This document shows positions 28,867-40,069 of a stretch of 64,000 nucleotides of DNA, piece after piece (position 1 is the stretch's first letter; every line of letters begins with the position of its first letter). Origin of the DNA: Carpediemonas membranifera (Eukaryota; Fornicata); assembly GCA_019828565.1 (NCBI GenBank), contig JAHDYR010000005.1, positions 248,001 through 312,000 on the forward strand. The letters run 5' to 3'. The position numbers were made by a program, and so were the translations under genes. The notes beneath the pieces are model-generated. The model ran no database searches and was not told the DNA's origin. It saw nothing but the letters and a program-made list of their open reading frames with translations.

Positions 28867-28880
28867 CAGTGTTAACACTG
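28867..28880 (+). other. Palindrome at primer-binding site, gypsy #3
   Basis: CAGTGTTAACACTG, a perfect 14-bp palindrome that begins on the terminal CA of the 5' LTR. Confidence 0.8.
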
Positions 28881-28885
28881 CGGTA

Positions 28886-30334
28886 ATGATCCCCAGCTCA
28901 ATGATTGTCCCGTCGCTCGATGCCGACTTTAATTCTGAAGACCTACGCCGTTTCCAAACGGATCTTGCCCGTCTCAAGGCAATTACAAGAGACCGCAACG
29001 TTCGTATGGCTACCTTCATGGCTCCCGAGACGCTGGACCTCCTGGAAGACTTCTTCGGAGAGGAGAATCTCATCGACGAAGACGACGAAACCATCGCGGA
29101 CTACTTGCATCGCTTTTTGGCTCCGTCATCCACTGCCGAGCTTAAGTCAAAGCTCCAAAGCCTCATTTGCCCCACAGACGAACATTCCGAACGTGTAGCA
29201 CTCATTCGCCAGTTTATTCGGTCCTTCCGTGCGACATTCGTCGACATGGAGGACAGCGACTCGGAGTCAGAGAGTGAGGGTGGCCTCATTGAGGAACACG
29301 TCTCACAGATGGAGCGCCAAGCAATGAAGCTCTTCATCGATGCCCTGGAGCCGAAGCCGTTCCGAGAGGCGGTCAAATTTGCGGCCAAAGTCAAGCGCCC
29401 CTCGAACCTCAAGGCAATGTACTCCCTAGCCACCCGAGAAGCAAAGCGAGACGACGCGGCCCGCCAAGAAGCCGAACGTTACGGCTATTATAGGCCGCCC
29501 CAGGCAAAGACCAAGTCCAAGAAGCCCCGAGGCCAGACCTCCAAGCCTTCTCCGTCCGACAGTCGCTCTTCTCCAGCCGATCGTCGCGAGCCCCGCCACA
29601 ACAGCTCCGACAAGGCCAATGACGTCGACCCGGCCAAGAAGCCTCCCCATCGCCCTTGCTCTAGCTGCGGTGGCTGGCACTGGGACTCCCAGTGTCCGAC
29701 AGGCAAGCCCGAGGTGAACCTCCTAGAGAACGCCAAGCCCCTCATGACCTCCGGCCAAATAAATGGCCAGCAGTGTTCGTTTCGTTTGGATACAGGGGCG
29801 ACGTTCTCAGCGGTGACGGAGGGAGCAGTGGAACAATTTCACTTACCAACTTGCACCGGGCCAACGATACACTACGTGACCGCTGATCAGCGAGTGTCGA
29901 AGACAAACACCTATGCCACCGCTACAATAATATTGGAGAGGCTGACGCCGGTTGACATCGAGATACAGGTACGGCTAGTGGTACTCCCAGGCGCTCCGGT
30001 CAAGACCATCGTCGGTCTAGACATTCTTCGCGAGCTCGGAGTCGTGACGAACGATGAACTCTTCATCAGGCTCATCGATAAGGCCGAGGATGGCGACGAT
30101 GGGGATGACATTGATGTTGAGATTAATCAGGTGGAGGAGACGTTGGATGACTCACTGTCGGCCATCACTGTGCCGGATTCAGACATAGCTCCCGACATAT
30201 GGGCGCTGATCCGGGAGTTTGCCGAGCTGTTCGGGGGACTACCCCCGGAGGGTTTCTACCCTTGGCCCCATGGCCATAGATACATCCGAAGACGCGCTCA
30301 TCCAGAGCCGCCCGAGACACCTGGGACCCCCTAA
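28886..30334 (+). CDS. Gag-protease, gypsy #3
   Basis: First ATG after the LTR (MIPSSMIVPSLDADF); the longer upstream frame is LTR. Gag with an acidic stretch (DSDSESESEGG), a conserved MKLFIDALEPKPFREAVKFA region, basic linker, zinc knuckle CSSCGGWHWDSQC and aspartic protease FRLDTGATFSAV. After ...FAELFGGLPPEGFYPW the frame leaves homology at a four-C run near 30267, and RT continues in the next frame from about MAIDTSEDALIQSRP. Either a programmed shift or a one-base homopolymer error. Confidence 0.75.
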   Translation: MIPSSMIVPSLDADFNSEDLRRFQTDLARLKAITRDRNVRMATFMAPETLDLLEDFFGEENLIDEDDETIADYLHRFLAPSSTAELKSKLQSLICPTDEHSERVALIRQFIRSFRATFVDMEDSDSESESEGGLIEEHVSQMERQAMKLFIDALEPKPFREAVKFAAKVKRPSNLKAMYSLATREAKRDDAARQEAERYGYYRPPQAKTKSKKPRGQTSKPSPSDSRSSPADRREPRHNSSDKANDVDPAKKPPHRPCSSCGGWHWDSQCPTGKPEVNLLENAKPLMTSGQINGQQCSFRLDTGATFSAVTEGAVEQFHLPTCTGPTIHYVTADQRVSKTNTYATATIILERLTPVDIEIQVRLVVLPGAPVKTIVGLDILRELGVVTNDELFIRLIDKAEDGDDGDDIDVEINQVEETLDDSLSAITVPDSDIAPDIWALIREFAELFGGLPPEGFYPWPHGHRYIRRRAHPEPPETPGTP

Positions 30335-32876
30335 GCGGGAGTTAGTGCGGCAGGAAGTCCGCCGGTTGAAGCGGGAAGGTATTATCCGAGACTGCCGTGG
30401 GCCGTGGGCAAGCCCAATAGTGGTCGCCACGAAGAAGGATGGGGCTATTCGACTCTGTGTGGACCTCACTGCGGTCAACAACGTAACCAAGCCGGACCGG
30501 TTCCCGCTGCCGGACCTACGGTCCTTCGTCCACGAGGCCGCAGGTGCTGAGTGGTTCAGCAGTATGGACCTCACTTCAGGGTACCATCAGATGAAGGTCC
30601 GGCCCGAAGACGTTTTCAAGACGGGGTTCGTCACCCCCGACGACTATTGCGAGTTTGTTCGCACGCCGTTCGGCTTGAGGAATGCTCCTGCGGTGTTCCA
30701 GCGGGAGATGCAGCGCAGCCTGGCACCAGTCTTGCACAAGGGCGCTTGCGTGTACATCGACGATATTCTGAACTATGCCCGGACGGCAGAGGAATACCTT
30801 GCTACACTCCGGACGGTCTTCGAGTGTTTGAGAGCGGCCAGACTAAGGCTGGCACCCAAGAAGTGCACGTTCGGAGCCAAGAGCGTGGAAGTGGTCGGGT
30901 TCGTCATTGACGGAACCGGCAGTCGCGTGTCGGAGTCGAGGATTGCCTCGCTCAGGGCCCTAGCTAGGCCCAACAACATGACAGATCTCCGCGGCATCAT
31001 TGGAAAATTCAACTATCTGGCAAGGTTCATACCGGACTGCCAGAGGGTCCTCGCCCCGCTCTACGAGATCAAGGATATGGGGCAGTGGACCGACGAGCAC
31101 GACGGCATAGTACGCGAGCTCGCAGAGACGGTAGCGAACGCAGCGGCGCTAGTGTTCCCCGACCTGACAAAGCCGTGGCAGCTATACACTGATGCTTCTG
31201 ACGAGGGCATCGGCGGGGTCCTGCTTCAGGGTGACCCAGGGGAAGAACAGGTAGTTGCCTTTTTCAGCAAGAAGTTCTCGGCAGTTCAAGGGCGGTGGTC
31301 GACGTATGACAAGGAACTATACGCCATTGTACACTGCGTGACACAGCCCGACCTCGCCCCGCTGTTCAAGCTACACCCAGACCTCACTGTGTGTTCCGAC
31401 CACAAGAACCTACTATTCCTTCACAAGCGGAAGGACCTCAGCGCCAAGCTCGAGAGGTGGAGGATTATCCTGGGCGAGTATCCGTTCAGGCTGCGGCATG
31501 TAGCCGGGAAGGACAACGTAGTAGCGGATGCCCTATCCCGACTGCCGATGGAGACAAACTTACTCGACCGGCAACAGATTCCTGACGACGCTCGTGCATT
31601 ACTAGAGTCTCTACATGGGGGCAGTGCGGGCCACGTTCCATTGGCAGCAATGCAGGACCGGGCGGGTGATCGATGGGAGGAGATTAGACCCTTCACTCGC
31701 CAGTGGGTCGAAGAGTGCCCCATATGCCAGAAGGCACGGGAACCGGGGCGTACGAGAGTCCCCTGGCACTCCACGCAGCACAGGCAGCCATTCGAGGTGG
31801 TGCAGCTTGATACTATCGGGCCCCTCCCCCAATCACCGCACGGCAACCAGTACGTTGTCGTAGTCATTGATGCGTTCTCGAAGTACGTGGACGTCTACCC
31901 GGTGAAGAGCACCGACGCCCAGGGGGCGGCCGAGGTGGTTGCCCGCGTGTGTGGTCGATGGGGAGTACCACAGACGATCCAGACTGACCAAGGCTCGCAG
32001 TTCCGAAATGAACTCGTCAACCAAGTCACGACTCGACTGACCCTCAACCATCGATTCTCCACCGCATATCATCCTGCTAGTAATGGCATAGTGGAGAGAG
32101 CCAATGGCACGTTGGTCCGAGCTCTACGCAAGCTGTTGTTGGAGGCGGAAGACGACCAGTGGGAGCACTGGCTCCCGGTCGCGCAGCTGGTGATTAACAG
32201 CGCGCCACACAGCACGCTAGGGGGCATGAGCCCACTCCAATGCCTCTTCGGCATCTCACCCGCCGTTCTTAAGTCGGCCGAGCAGTTGGCACCGATGGCG
32301 GAGGCTGTCGGGGCCCCGGCGGATCTGGCAGAGTGGGCACGGGCTCGGCAGGGCTTCAGAGCGGCAGCGGAACAAGCGGTGGGTGAGTATGAACGCCGCC
32401 AGGCTGCGAAACAGCCGGCTGAGTCTCAGTCTAAGGTACGGACTGGCGACCTCTATTTTGTGAGGTGGGCAACGAGACAGACGAAGTTGACTGCTAAGGC
32501 CCGTGGACCGATGCAGGCCGTCGGGCAAGGGGAAAGCCCGAACACCTGGCGCATGAAGGACTTAATCTCGCACAAGGTGGTACTGATCCATGAGGAACGG
32601 ATAAGCGTGGCTAAGGTCTCGATGGAGCAAGCGGTGCGCTTAGCGGCACGGGATCATCAGGAATTCGTTGTCGAAAGGATCGTAGGCCACAAGCTCGGTA
32701 GTAGGAAGAATCGTTCGGCCATCTTGATCGAATGGGCCGGTTTTGAACCAGATGAAGCCACTTGGGAACCGTTGAACGCGGCGAATGCGCAGCTAAGAGC
32801 TCTGGACGACTATTTGGACACTTTGACATCAGTAAGTAGGAAAAGGCTGGAAGGAACCATCCCGAAGCGCCATTAG
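30219..32876 (+). CDS. Pol (RT-RNase H-integrase-chromodomain), gypsy #3
   Basis: Coding homology starts about 30275. RT: LCVDLTAVNNVT, SMDLTSGYHQMKV, RTPFGLRNAPAVFQ, YIDDILNYA. RNase H: YTDASDEGIGGVL, DKELYAIV, SDHKNLLFL. Integrase: HGGSAGHV...CPICQ zinc end, QLDTIGPLP, QTDQGSQF, SNGIVERANG (D-D-E). C-terminal chromodomain: EFVVERIVGHK...ILIEWAGFEPDEATWEP. It stops 164 bp before the 3' LTR. 32877-33040 is non-coding and ends in a purine-rich tract (GGGTGGGGAGGGGGTAG, 33024-33040). Confidence 0.88.
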   Translation: MPSCSGDYPRRVSTLGPMAIDTSEDALIQSRPRHLGPPKRELVRQEVRRLKREGIIRDCRGPWASPIVVATKKDGAIRLCVDLTAVNNVTKPDRFPLPDLRSFVHEAAGAEWFSSMDLTSGYHQMKVRPEDVFKTGFVTPDDYCEFVRTPFGLRNAPAVFQREMQRSLAPVLHKGACVYIDDILNYARTAEEYLATLRTVFECLRAARLRLAPKKCTFGAKSVEVVGFVIDGTGSRVSESRIASLRALARPNNMTDLRGIIGKFNYLARFIPDCQRVLAPLYEIKDMGQWTDEHDGIVRELAETVANAAALVFPDLTKPWQLYTDASDEGIGGVLLQGDPGEEQVVAFFSKKFSAVQGRWSTYDKELYAIVHCVTQPDLAPLFKLHPDLTVCSDHKNLLFLHKRKDLSAKLERWRIILGEYPFRLRHVAGKDNVVADALSRLPMETNLLDRQQIPDDARALLESLHGGSAGHVPLAAMQDRAGDRWEEIRPFTRQWVEECPICQKAREPGRTRVPWHSTQHRQPFEVVQLDTIGPLPQSPHGNQYVVVVIDAFSKYVDVYPVKSTDAQGAAEVVARVCGRWGVPQTIQTDQGSQFRNELVNQVTTRLTLNHRFSTAYHPASNGIVERANGTLVRALRKLLLEAEDDQWEHWLPVAQLVINSAPHSTLGGMSPLQCLFGISPAVLKSAEQLAPMAEAVGAPADLAEWARARQGFRAAAEQAVGEYERRQAAKQPAESQSKVRTGDLYFVRWATRQTKLTAKARGPMQAVGQGESPNTWRMKDLISHKVVLIHEERISVAKVSMEQAVRLAARDHQEFVVERIVGHKLGSRKNRSAILIEWAGFEPDEATWEPLNAANAQLRALDDYLDTLTSVSRKRLEGTIPKRH

Positions 32877-33040
32877 GGAAATGTCGACGACGAACTTCGT
32901 TGTTGCGGACTCCTCGACGATTTATCGACTCCTGGACTATCCGCCGACTTCTGGACGATTACGTCAAGGGTCAGAGATTTGCCCTGGATTTTTTTTTTCT
33001 CAGGAGTGAGGATTTATTTTTTTGGGTGGGGAGGGGGTAG

Positions 33041-33170
33041 TGTGATATATACATATAATATATATACATATAATTACCCTCTACATATAATCCCCTGATC
33101 TCGATACGGTCAATGGCCGTCTCGACTCGACACAATTGGTGTCGCCATATAAAGCAGTGCACCCTTCACA
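33041..33170 (+). repeat. 3' LTR of gypsy #3 (130 bp)
   Basis: TGTGATATATAC...CCCTTCACA, directly after the purine tract and before the AGAG duplication. Confidence 0.88.
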
Positions 33171-33945
33171 AGAGAACCTAAGAGACTTGATGGTGTTATC
33201 AAGGAGTACCGCGCTTGGAAGCAGTTCTTTGCTGATTTTAAGGCGGATATTAAGGGCCGTACAGAGAAACCGTCTGTTGGAGACGTATTCGACACCGCTA
33301 AGGCGATGATCGACAAGCGCCTCGAGTACCTGAGAACAGTCGACACTTTTGGAGATGCTGTGGCTGCAGTGTACCTTGTCGAGGCCGAAGGTCTGACAGG
33401 CAAGAAGGACTTCGCGCGTGCCGCGATGAAGGCCGCCAAGAACCTCAACGCCAGACCGATCACCAAGAGACCTCACGGCGGTAGCTCTAAGTTCTGCACG
33501 GTGTGCAGACGCAGAGGACACTCCGCTCACGAGTGCTGGCGCAGCCAGTCGTCCAACCAGAAGTAAAGGTTGGCTCTGTTTTTTTTTGTCTTACGCAGGT
33601 TAAGGACGAGAAGAGAAGGCGATGACGGAGCGTGAGCTTCAAGAAGCCCTATCATTGAACGCAAGTTTACCTACTGTAGGTTCTATCTCGTCCCGGTTGG
33701 AGACATGGCGGCGCACGCGCCCTCCAGCAGAGGTTTTAGAAGCTGTCAAAGGAGTCGCGATCGGCGCTCCAGAGAAGGAGGTTCATGAATACTCCCAGCA
33801 CAGTGCACAGGCACAAGCCAGATTACACGAAGAAGTCAGCAAATTGATCGAACTCGGAGCAGTAGAAGAGGTAGCATCCAAACCAAGCGGGATTTGTCCC
33901 ATTTTCACCATCATTAAGTCAGACAAGGTCTCATGGAGGCTCATA

Positions 33946-34009
33946 TGTGACGCGGTCCACTCCCTCTTCTTCCCCGCAGTTTAAGTAAATCGTTCAACGT
34001 CCCAGCACA
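33946..34009 (+). repeat. 5' LTR of gypsy #4 (64 bp)
   Basis: TGTGACGCGG...CCCAGCACA, identical to 38431-38494. Extremely short for an LTR. Confidence 0.92.
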
Positions 34010-34019
34010 GTGATCACTG
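34008..34019 (+). other. Palindrome at primer-binding site, gypsy #4
   Basis: CAGTGATCACTG, a perfect 12-bp palindrome beginning on the LTR-terminal CA. Confidence 0.8.
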
Positions 34020-34027
34020 CTGAACTA

Positions 34028-35239
34028 ATGTTGATCCAACCGCAACCTAGACTGAATCAGTTTACTCTTCAAGAAGCCCAAAGCTTCACCAGACAATTCA
34101 GGTTCTTCAAAACCCACTACACCACGGCTCAAAACAGCCCCACAGTTCTCCAGTGCCTCACTCTTAACCAAATCGAACACCTCCGTTTCACCTCTGGTGT
34201 AGAGAACCTGGAAACTTCATCCGACGACGAACTTTTGGACCTCATCAACCGTGTTTGTCGCCCCCGTACATTAGCCGCCACCATCCGCGCTATTGAGGCT
34301 CTTCAGCAGGATACCAAAATCTCCACCCTCGAAGGAGTCTCCAAACTCATCGCCGAGTTCCGCGAATGGCGCTCCCATGCCCAGAAGCTCCTCTCTGACA
34401 CCGACGACGCTGAAGAAAGCGATTCAGAGAGTGACCCCGACATTCAGGCCCTTAATGCCACACTGCAAGGCCAGAATGAGCGTCAGGACAACCCAGAACC
34501 CGAAAGCAAGAACCCGCCGCCCACTCAGACTCCGAGCGCCCACCGTGGTCTTGATAAGATCATTACGAAGCTCTTCTTCAAGGCCCTTCGCCCTAGATCT
34601 CTGTCCACCGCCGTCGAACGCGACTGGCAGCTGCAAGGCCGCCGCCACGGGTTCGAGAAGCTACTCTCAACGACCCGATCCAGGCTCATCGACGCCATCG
34701 ACGCAAAGGAGGAGCACGGAGACATCATCGAGAATCTCTCAACGCTCTCCGTCAGCGCCCCCGTCACCAAGACGCCCGCCACTCGCCCGCCTAGAGGCCC
34801 CCAGGCCCATGCTCCTGCGGCAAGTGGCATTGGAAGTCGGACTGCCCCCAGCGTGCCCACAACACCGGCAGGGCAGGCCAAAGGAACACCCAAGCCCATG
34901 CCCCCGCCAGTTCAGGCGCCCAAGCCGCTGGCGGAAACTCATCCGGCGCCTCCACGGCGCCGCCCAAGCCGACCCCCAACAACGCCGAAAATAGACCCAC
35001 GCCCCACTCAGGCACCTCAGGGGAGCGCCGCGCCGGCCACATGCACCTGCGCGATCGCTCTCAACTTCACAACTCACGCCAAGTCAACAACGTCGATTGC
35101 AACGAGGTTCAGAACGAAAGTTGCAATTACGGCGCAGCTTTCACGGTTTCGGGCTCTATTAATGAGCAAGAGCAACAACTCACCATCGATAGCGGCTCCG
35201 CGGTCACCATTGTTTCACGTTCGATCGCAAACCGCCTGA
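34028..35239 (+). CDS. Gag, gypsy #4
   Basis: First ATG after the LTR (MLIQPQPRLNQFTLQEAQSF). Capsid-like helical region, acidic patch (SDTDDAEESDSESDPD), conserved KLFFKALRPRSLSTAVER like #3 and #5. After about residue 255 the protein becomes P/A-rich and unrelated, while the expected knuckle (CSCGKWHWKSDC, 34810-34845) lies in the -1 frame. The true product therefore probably switches frame near the C5 run at 34797-34801. Confidence 0.7.
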   Translation: MLIQPQPRLNQFTLQEAQSFTRQFRFFKTHYTTAQNSPTVLQCLTLNQIEHLRFTSGVENLETSSDDELLDLINRVCRPRTLAATIRAIEALQQDTKISTLEGVSKLIAEFREWRSHAQKLLSDTDDAEESDSESDPDIQALNATLQGQNERQDNPEPESKNPPPTQTPSAHRGLDKIITKLFFKALRPRSLSTAVERDWQLQGRRHGFEKLLSTTRSRLIDAIDAKEEHGDIIENLSTLSVSAPVTKTPATRPPRGPQAHAPAASGIGSRTAPSVPTTPAGQAKGTPKPMPPPVQAPKPLAETHPAPPRRRPSRPPTTPKIDPRPTQAPQGSAAPATCTCAIALNFTTHAKSTTSIATRFRTKVAITAQLSRFRALLMSKSNNSPSIAAPRSPLFHVRSQTA

Positions 35240-38200
35240 AAATGGAAGAGCACGCCGCAGAGAAGCCATTTACCGTCCATACCGCCACACAACAAGAGGT
35301 TCTCATCACTCACTACGTCAAAGCCCGCGTAACACTCCCCAGCACATCTGGCAAGGTTATCGTCAACGACCTGGTGTTGTACCTGATGGACCGTCACACA
35401 GGTGTCCTCATCGGCTGCGACACGCTCAGGAAGCTTGGGTACCTTTCTGACCGCGGACTCTACATTCCCCTCGTCCCGGACACACGTCCCGATGATGCGA
35501 CGGACGGACTCCCCCAACACCGCTACCTCGACGCTGAGGTCAACGCCGTAACCCCTACACCCGTCGGCGATCCTTTCAGCAGTGCATGCGAGGTCTTAGA
35601 GCTATCCACGCCAGAGCATACAGCGGAGCTCCACGCCATCCTCCGACAGTATGATCACCTCTTTGACCCGGTCATCGCCAAGGAGCCTTGCTCATTCGCC
35701 CCTATGAGCATCAAGCTCTATGAGAACGCTCCTCCCATCCGCATGCGACCCCGGAACATACACCCGGACAAGCTCGAGTGGCTCCTACCCTACGTCGAGA
35801 AGCTACGCCTCGATGGCATCACTCAGCCTTCAGAAGGCCCATACGCCAGCCCAATCGTACTCGTTGCTAAGGGTGAAGCCTATCGCCTCTGCATAGACTA
35901 CACCAAGCTGAACTCTTGGACGGTACCCGACCACCACCCCATCCCGAACATGCGTGACCTACTACACCTCGCCTCCGGCTGCGGCCGCTTCGCCTGCTTA
36001 GACCTCACGTCAGGCTACTGGCAGGTCGCCATGTCACACCAAGACACACCCAAGACAGCCTTCACAGCGCCTGGCGTTTATGAAGAGTTCAAACGCATGC
36101 CCTTTGGCCTCTGCAATGCCCCAAGCCATTTCCAACGCGAGATAGAGACGCTCTTAGCACCCCACCTCTACAAGGGCATCAACCCTTACATTGACGACAT
36201 CTTCCTCTACGCGAAGGACGACGATGACTTCCTCCGTCTCCTCAGGGCCCTCTTCGAGAAGGCAGACCTCGCAAACCTCCGCTTTAGCGCCCCGAAATGC
36301 GTGTTCGGGACTAAGCGAGCCGTCATGGTTGGCTTCATAGTCGACCAGGAGGGCATACATGTGGACCCCAAGCGCACACAGGCCTTGCGAGACCTCCCCT
36401 CCCCCACCAACGTGCATGAGCTGCGAACTGTCCTGGGACAGTTTCAGTTCCTCGCCTCGTTTACAACACATCACCGTCATGAGCTTATGAAGCCTCTCAC
36501 CGACCTCCTCCAGAAGGACTGTCCATGGGACTGGACGGAGGAGCGAGAGAAGGCCTTCATCGAGCTCAAGGCACTCTTCACAGACGACCTATACATCGCC
36601 CACCCAGACCCAGCCGCCGACTGGATCCTGGAGACCGACGCCTCGAACGTTGGAGCGGGCGGTGTGCTGTGGCAAGTGAAAGATGACTCAACTCAGGTCT
36701 TAGCGTACTACTCACACACCTTTAACGCAACCCAGTCACGCTGGGCGACCTGCGAACAAGAGCTCTTCGCGATTGTGTTCTGCCTGACGCACCCCAGCTT
36801 GACCCAGCTCCTCAGACTCAAGCACTTCAAGCTCCGCACTGACCACAGCAACCTCATCTATATGCTGTATAAGTCATCCATGAACGATAAGATTAATCGT
36901 TGGAGACTCACCCTAGCAGACTTCCGGTTCGACATCGAGCATGTCCCAGGCCAACATAACACCGTTGCGGATGCCCTCAGCCGTTGTGGCCACGTCCCTG
37001 TCCCCGTTGCCGCGCTCAAAATCACAACAGACCCCCGGTACACGGAACAGCTCGCCAAACACCAGAGCACGGACCCGACAACCAGCAACATCACGCCGGA
37101 CGCTGACGGCCTCCGCCGCAAGGACGGCTTAGTAGTCATACCGAAAGAGAAGTGCTTACCACTCCGCCGGGAGCTCATGACAATCGCCCATCGCGGCCAC
37201 CATGGCGTCGCTGCCACCTTGTCCCGACTCAAGCGAGAGGGATACACTTGGTCAGGCTGTGAGGCTGACATCGAAGCGTTCATAGCCGAGTGTGACGAGT
37301 GTCAGAAGGCCCGCCTACGGAACTTTGCGGAAGCGACGATGCAGACGACGGCAGTTTACAAACCTTTCCACACTGTCGCCGTAGACACAATTGGCCCGAT
37401 CCCCTCTGACGCATACGGCGCACGCTACATAACCGTCATGGTTGACATGTTCTCGCGTTACACCGAGCTCGCAGCCACTCAGGAGAACACGGCTGACGCC
37501 GCCGCCAACGCTATCTGGACCCAGGTCATCACCCGTCATGGTACCCCACTCTTCGTCAAGTCAGACAATGGCCCAGAGTACACCGGCAAGATCGTCCAGA
37601 CACTCCTCGAGAACGCCGAGATTACCCAACAGTTCACACTTCCATACCATCCGCAGTCAAACGGCCTAGTAGAGCGCCGCAACGCGGAAGTGATGAAGCT
37701 GGTGCGATGCCTGGCGCTGCAGTTTGACAAGTTCGACAATTGGAGCACCCTCTTGCCTGTCGTTCAACTCCTCCTCAACACCACCATCTGCTCAGCGACC
37801 GGTATCACCCCGCACGCAATGCTGTACGGCGACCACATGGACCCAAGCGCCACCGTCGCAAAGATCATCAACGCCACAGCCTCCACACCAGACACACCTA
37901 TTTCAACGGCTGCCATCTACGTCAAACAACTTCGAGGCCATCTCGATAAGCTTGCCTCTAGGGCGGCCGAGAGACAGAAGTCAACCGTCGAAAAGCGCCT
38001 GAGTAAGCGCAACGCCGACCGCGAAGACACCCCCTTCCATGCGGGTGACCTGGCCCTTCTCAACAGAACCAAGACACCTAAGCTGCACGGCTTCAAGGGC
38101 CCCTTTAAGATCCTCGCAATCCTAGACAACCACGCAGTCCGCCTCGTAGACCTGTTCGAGGGTGAGCCATTCGTGGCCCACCGGGACCAGCTCATCCGTT

Positions 38201-38469
38201 TCAAGACACGCAGCGGCCTTCAGCGCCTCAAGGCCCTGGCCGCCTCGGACGACCAGTCGTACGAAGTCGAAGATATCAAGAAGCACCGCCGTAAGAACGG
38301 CACGCTCGAACTACTGACCCAGTGGGTCGGGTATGACGAGCCCACGTGGGAGCCGGCCTCCAACCTGCGACACGTTGCCGTTGCCCGCGACTATCTCAAG
38401 AAGCATAAGCTCAAGCTTAGGGAGGCAGGATGTGACGCGGTCCACTCCCTCTTCTTCCCCGCAGTTTAA
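34789..38469 (+). CDS. Pol polyprotein, gypsy #4
   Basis: -1 frame to gag. Order: zinc knuckle CSCGKWHWKSDC (one residue shorter than in #3 and #5), protease LTIDSGSAVTIV, RT (LCIDYTKLNSWT, CLDLTSGYWQVAM, RMPFGLCNAPSHFQ, YIDDIFLYA), RNase H (ETDASNVGAGGVL, EQELFAIV, TDHSNLIYM), integrase (HRGHHGVAAT...CDECQ, AVDTIGPIP, KSDNGPEY, SNGLVERRNAE), and a chromodomain-like end (LLTQWVGYDEPTWEP). The last 13 codons are polypurine tract and 3' LTR, ending ...HSLFFPAV. Looks intact. Confidence 0.88.
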
Positions 38470-38494
38470 GTAAATCGTTCAACGTCCCAGCACA
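38431..38494 (+). repeat. 3' LTR of gypsy #4 (64 bp)
   Basis: Identical to the 5' copy; preceded by the purine-rich TTAGGGAGGCAGGA and followed by CATA. It contains the stop codon of pol (38467-38469). Confidence 0.92.
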
Positions 38495-40069
38495 CATACA
38501 CGACTTAAGGAGCATCAATTCCTACCTAGAGGCAAGGAAGTTCAGAATGGAGGGCCTCGGAGAGGTCGCGAAGACAATACTACCTGGCGACTCGATGATA
38601 GCGATGGATTTTCGCAAAGGGTACTACCAACTCCTACTAGAGGAGGAGGCCAAGAACTGGGCCGGCTTCGAGCTTGACGGGAGATTCTTCCAGTTCAAGG
38701 TCCTACCATTTGGGCTTTCCACAGCCCCACGGACTTTCCAACAGGTCTCGAAGCATGCCGCTAGATTTATTGCGGAGTCCCTGCAGCTAAGGATAGTCGT
38801 CTATCTAGACGACTGGCTGATAGCGCACAATTCGCAGAGATACCTTGAGAGCATTCTTCCGCAGTTTTTGTCGATGCTCACAAACTTCGGCATCGCTGTG
38901 AACCAGGACAAGTCAATATGGACGCCATCAAAGCAAGTGAAGTACCTCGGAATGATGTTGAACTCACAATCCATGACCTTCGTGCTCCCCGACGACAAAC
39001 GGGACAAGTATCTGCAAGAAGTGCAACAACTCATGAGAGCCAAGCGCTTTATCAAGAAGGACCTTCAGAAGCTTATCGGGAAGCTGAATTTCACCAGATT
39101 CGCCATCGGAGATGCCGCGCTCGTCATGCTGCGGGAGCTGATGATTTTGAGTTCAGCCCTATCGAGGAGGAAGGACTTCAGGTTCGGACGAGAGACCCTC
39201 AACAGCGCCACCAGAGCGGATCTAGCGTGGTGGGAGACAACACTCAAGACGAGATGCGAGAGCCCCATGACAATACCGAACTTCGACGCGAGAGTGGAGT
39301 CAGACGCATCAGACTCAGCCGGAGGGGCCGTAATCTTCACGGCGACAGGCACACACCAGATAGAAGCATCCCTTCCGCGCCACCTACACATCACCGCCAA
39401 GGAGACACTCATGGGAGTGCGCGGGGTCAAGGCAGCACTGCAGGCGGGAGCACGGAGCATATGGCTCGTGACAGACTCATCAGCAGCGAAGGCCTGGGTG
39501 CAGGTCAGCTCAACAAGAGCCCCGAAGGAGGTCAGACAGGAGGTGAGAGCCCTCTGGCTTCGTCTTACACGAGCACGAGCGACGCTGAGGACATTCTACT
39601 CGAAGGGCAGCACGAACTGGAATGCAGACTATCTGTCACGCCGGAGCACTGGATCGTTTGCTCCCTGGATGGCACCAGACTCAGTCCTGTTGGAGACAGC
39701 AGCCCGGTGGGGCACGGTGGAGGCGGTCCTGACGGACTCCCCCTGGACGGAGACGATAGCGAGAGACTGGACAGCTGGGCGCTTCCTGTTGATGCCCCAG
39801 ATGAAGCAGATAGACCAGGCAGTGCAGCGGCTTGCCACGATAGCTCGATCCTCAACAGTACCACCAGCTCTGCAGACGGAGGGGGTCTGGATCATAGTCC
39901 CGCAGGTCAAAGCCAACTACTATGTGACGTTGACGGCTATGTCGCAGCGGCGAAGATCCTACAAGATCAGCAGGACTCAGTGCTTGGGGAGTCCCATGGA
40001 GAAGATCCTTGGTCCGAGAGAGTCGATGAGCGTCACGTGTTTTTGGATCGCGACTTCAGGGCCGCGGGC

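Larger units (their letters stand above)
27077..28868 (+). repeat. 5' LTR of gypsy #3, interrupted by Tc1-like element
   Basis: 27077-27100 plus 28719-28868 (174 bp once the transposon and one TA are ignored). It begins TGTGATATTGTG, contains A/T-rich repeats (ATATACATATAAT) and CGACACAATTGGTGTCG, and ends CCCTTCACA. Compared with the 3' copy it has about 33 bp more near the start and an extra ACATATAATT unit. Confidence 0.8.
27077..33170 (+). mobile_element. Ty3/gypsy element #3
   Basis: TG...CA LTRs with an AGAG target duplication (27073-27076, 33171-33174). The 5' LTR is itself interrupted by the Tc1-like element. Internal order: palindrome, gag-protease, RT-RNase H-integrase-chromodomain, polypurine tract, 3' LTR. 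LTRs differ by indels (174 versus 130 bp), so it is older than #2, #4 and #6. Confidence 0.88.
26965..33566 (+). pseudogene. gag (CCHC type), YR element I, split by gypsy #3
   Basis: Part 1 (26965-27076) is MANANEELIAKIDKQDKLI..., a coiled coil ending ...EEKQEDLR. Part 2 (33175-33566) continues PKRLDGVIKEYRAWKQFF..., matching K gag (APKNLESVKKEFTAWINFF). A helical region (DKRLEYLRTVDTFGDA) and a zinc knuckle CTVCRRRGHSAHEC (CX2CX4HX4C) follow. The AGAG duplication lies at the break. Disrupted by insertion; otherwise intact. Confidence 0.85.
33946..38494 (+). mobile_element. Ty3/gypsy element #4 (64-bp LTRs)
   Basis: 4.55 kb, identical 64-bp LTRs and a CATA target duplication (33942-33945, 38495-38498). 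gag, then pol in the -1 frame. The pol stop codon lies inside the 3' LTR, so there is essentially no 3' untranslated internal sequence. Confidence 0.92.

Noticed and set aside
33922-38469. Shared C-terminus CDAVHSLFFPAV in element I RT and gypsy #4 pol as a conserved domain.
   Set aside because: Both run into the same LTR sequence of gypsy #4.
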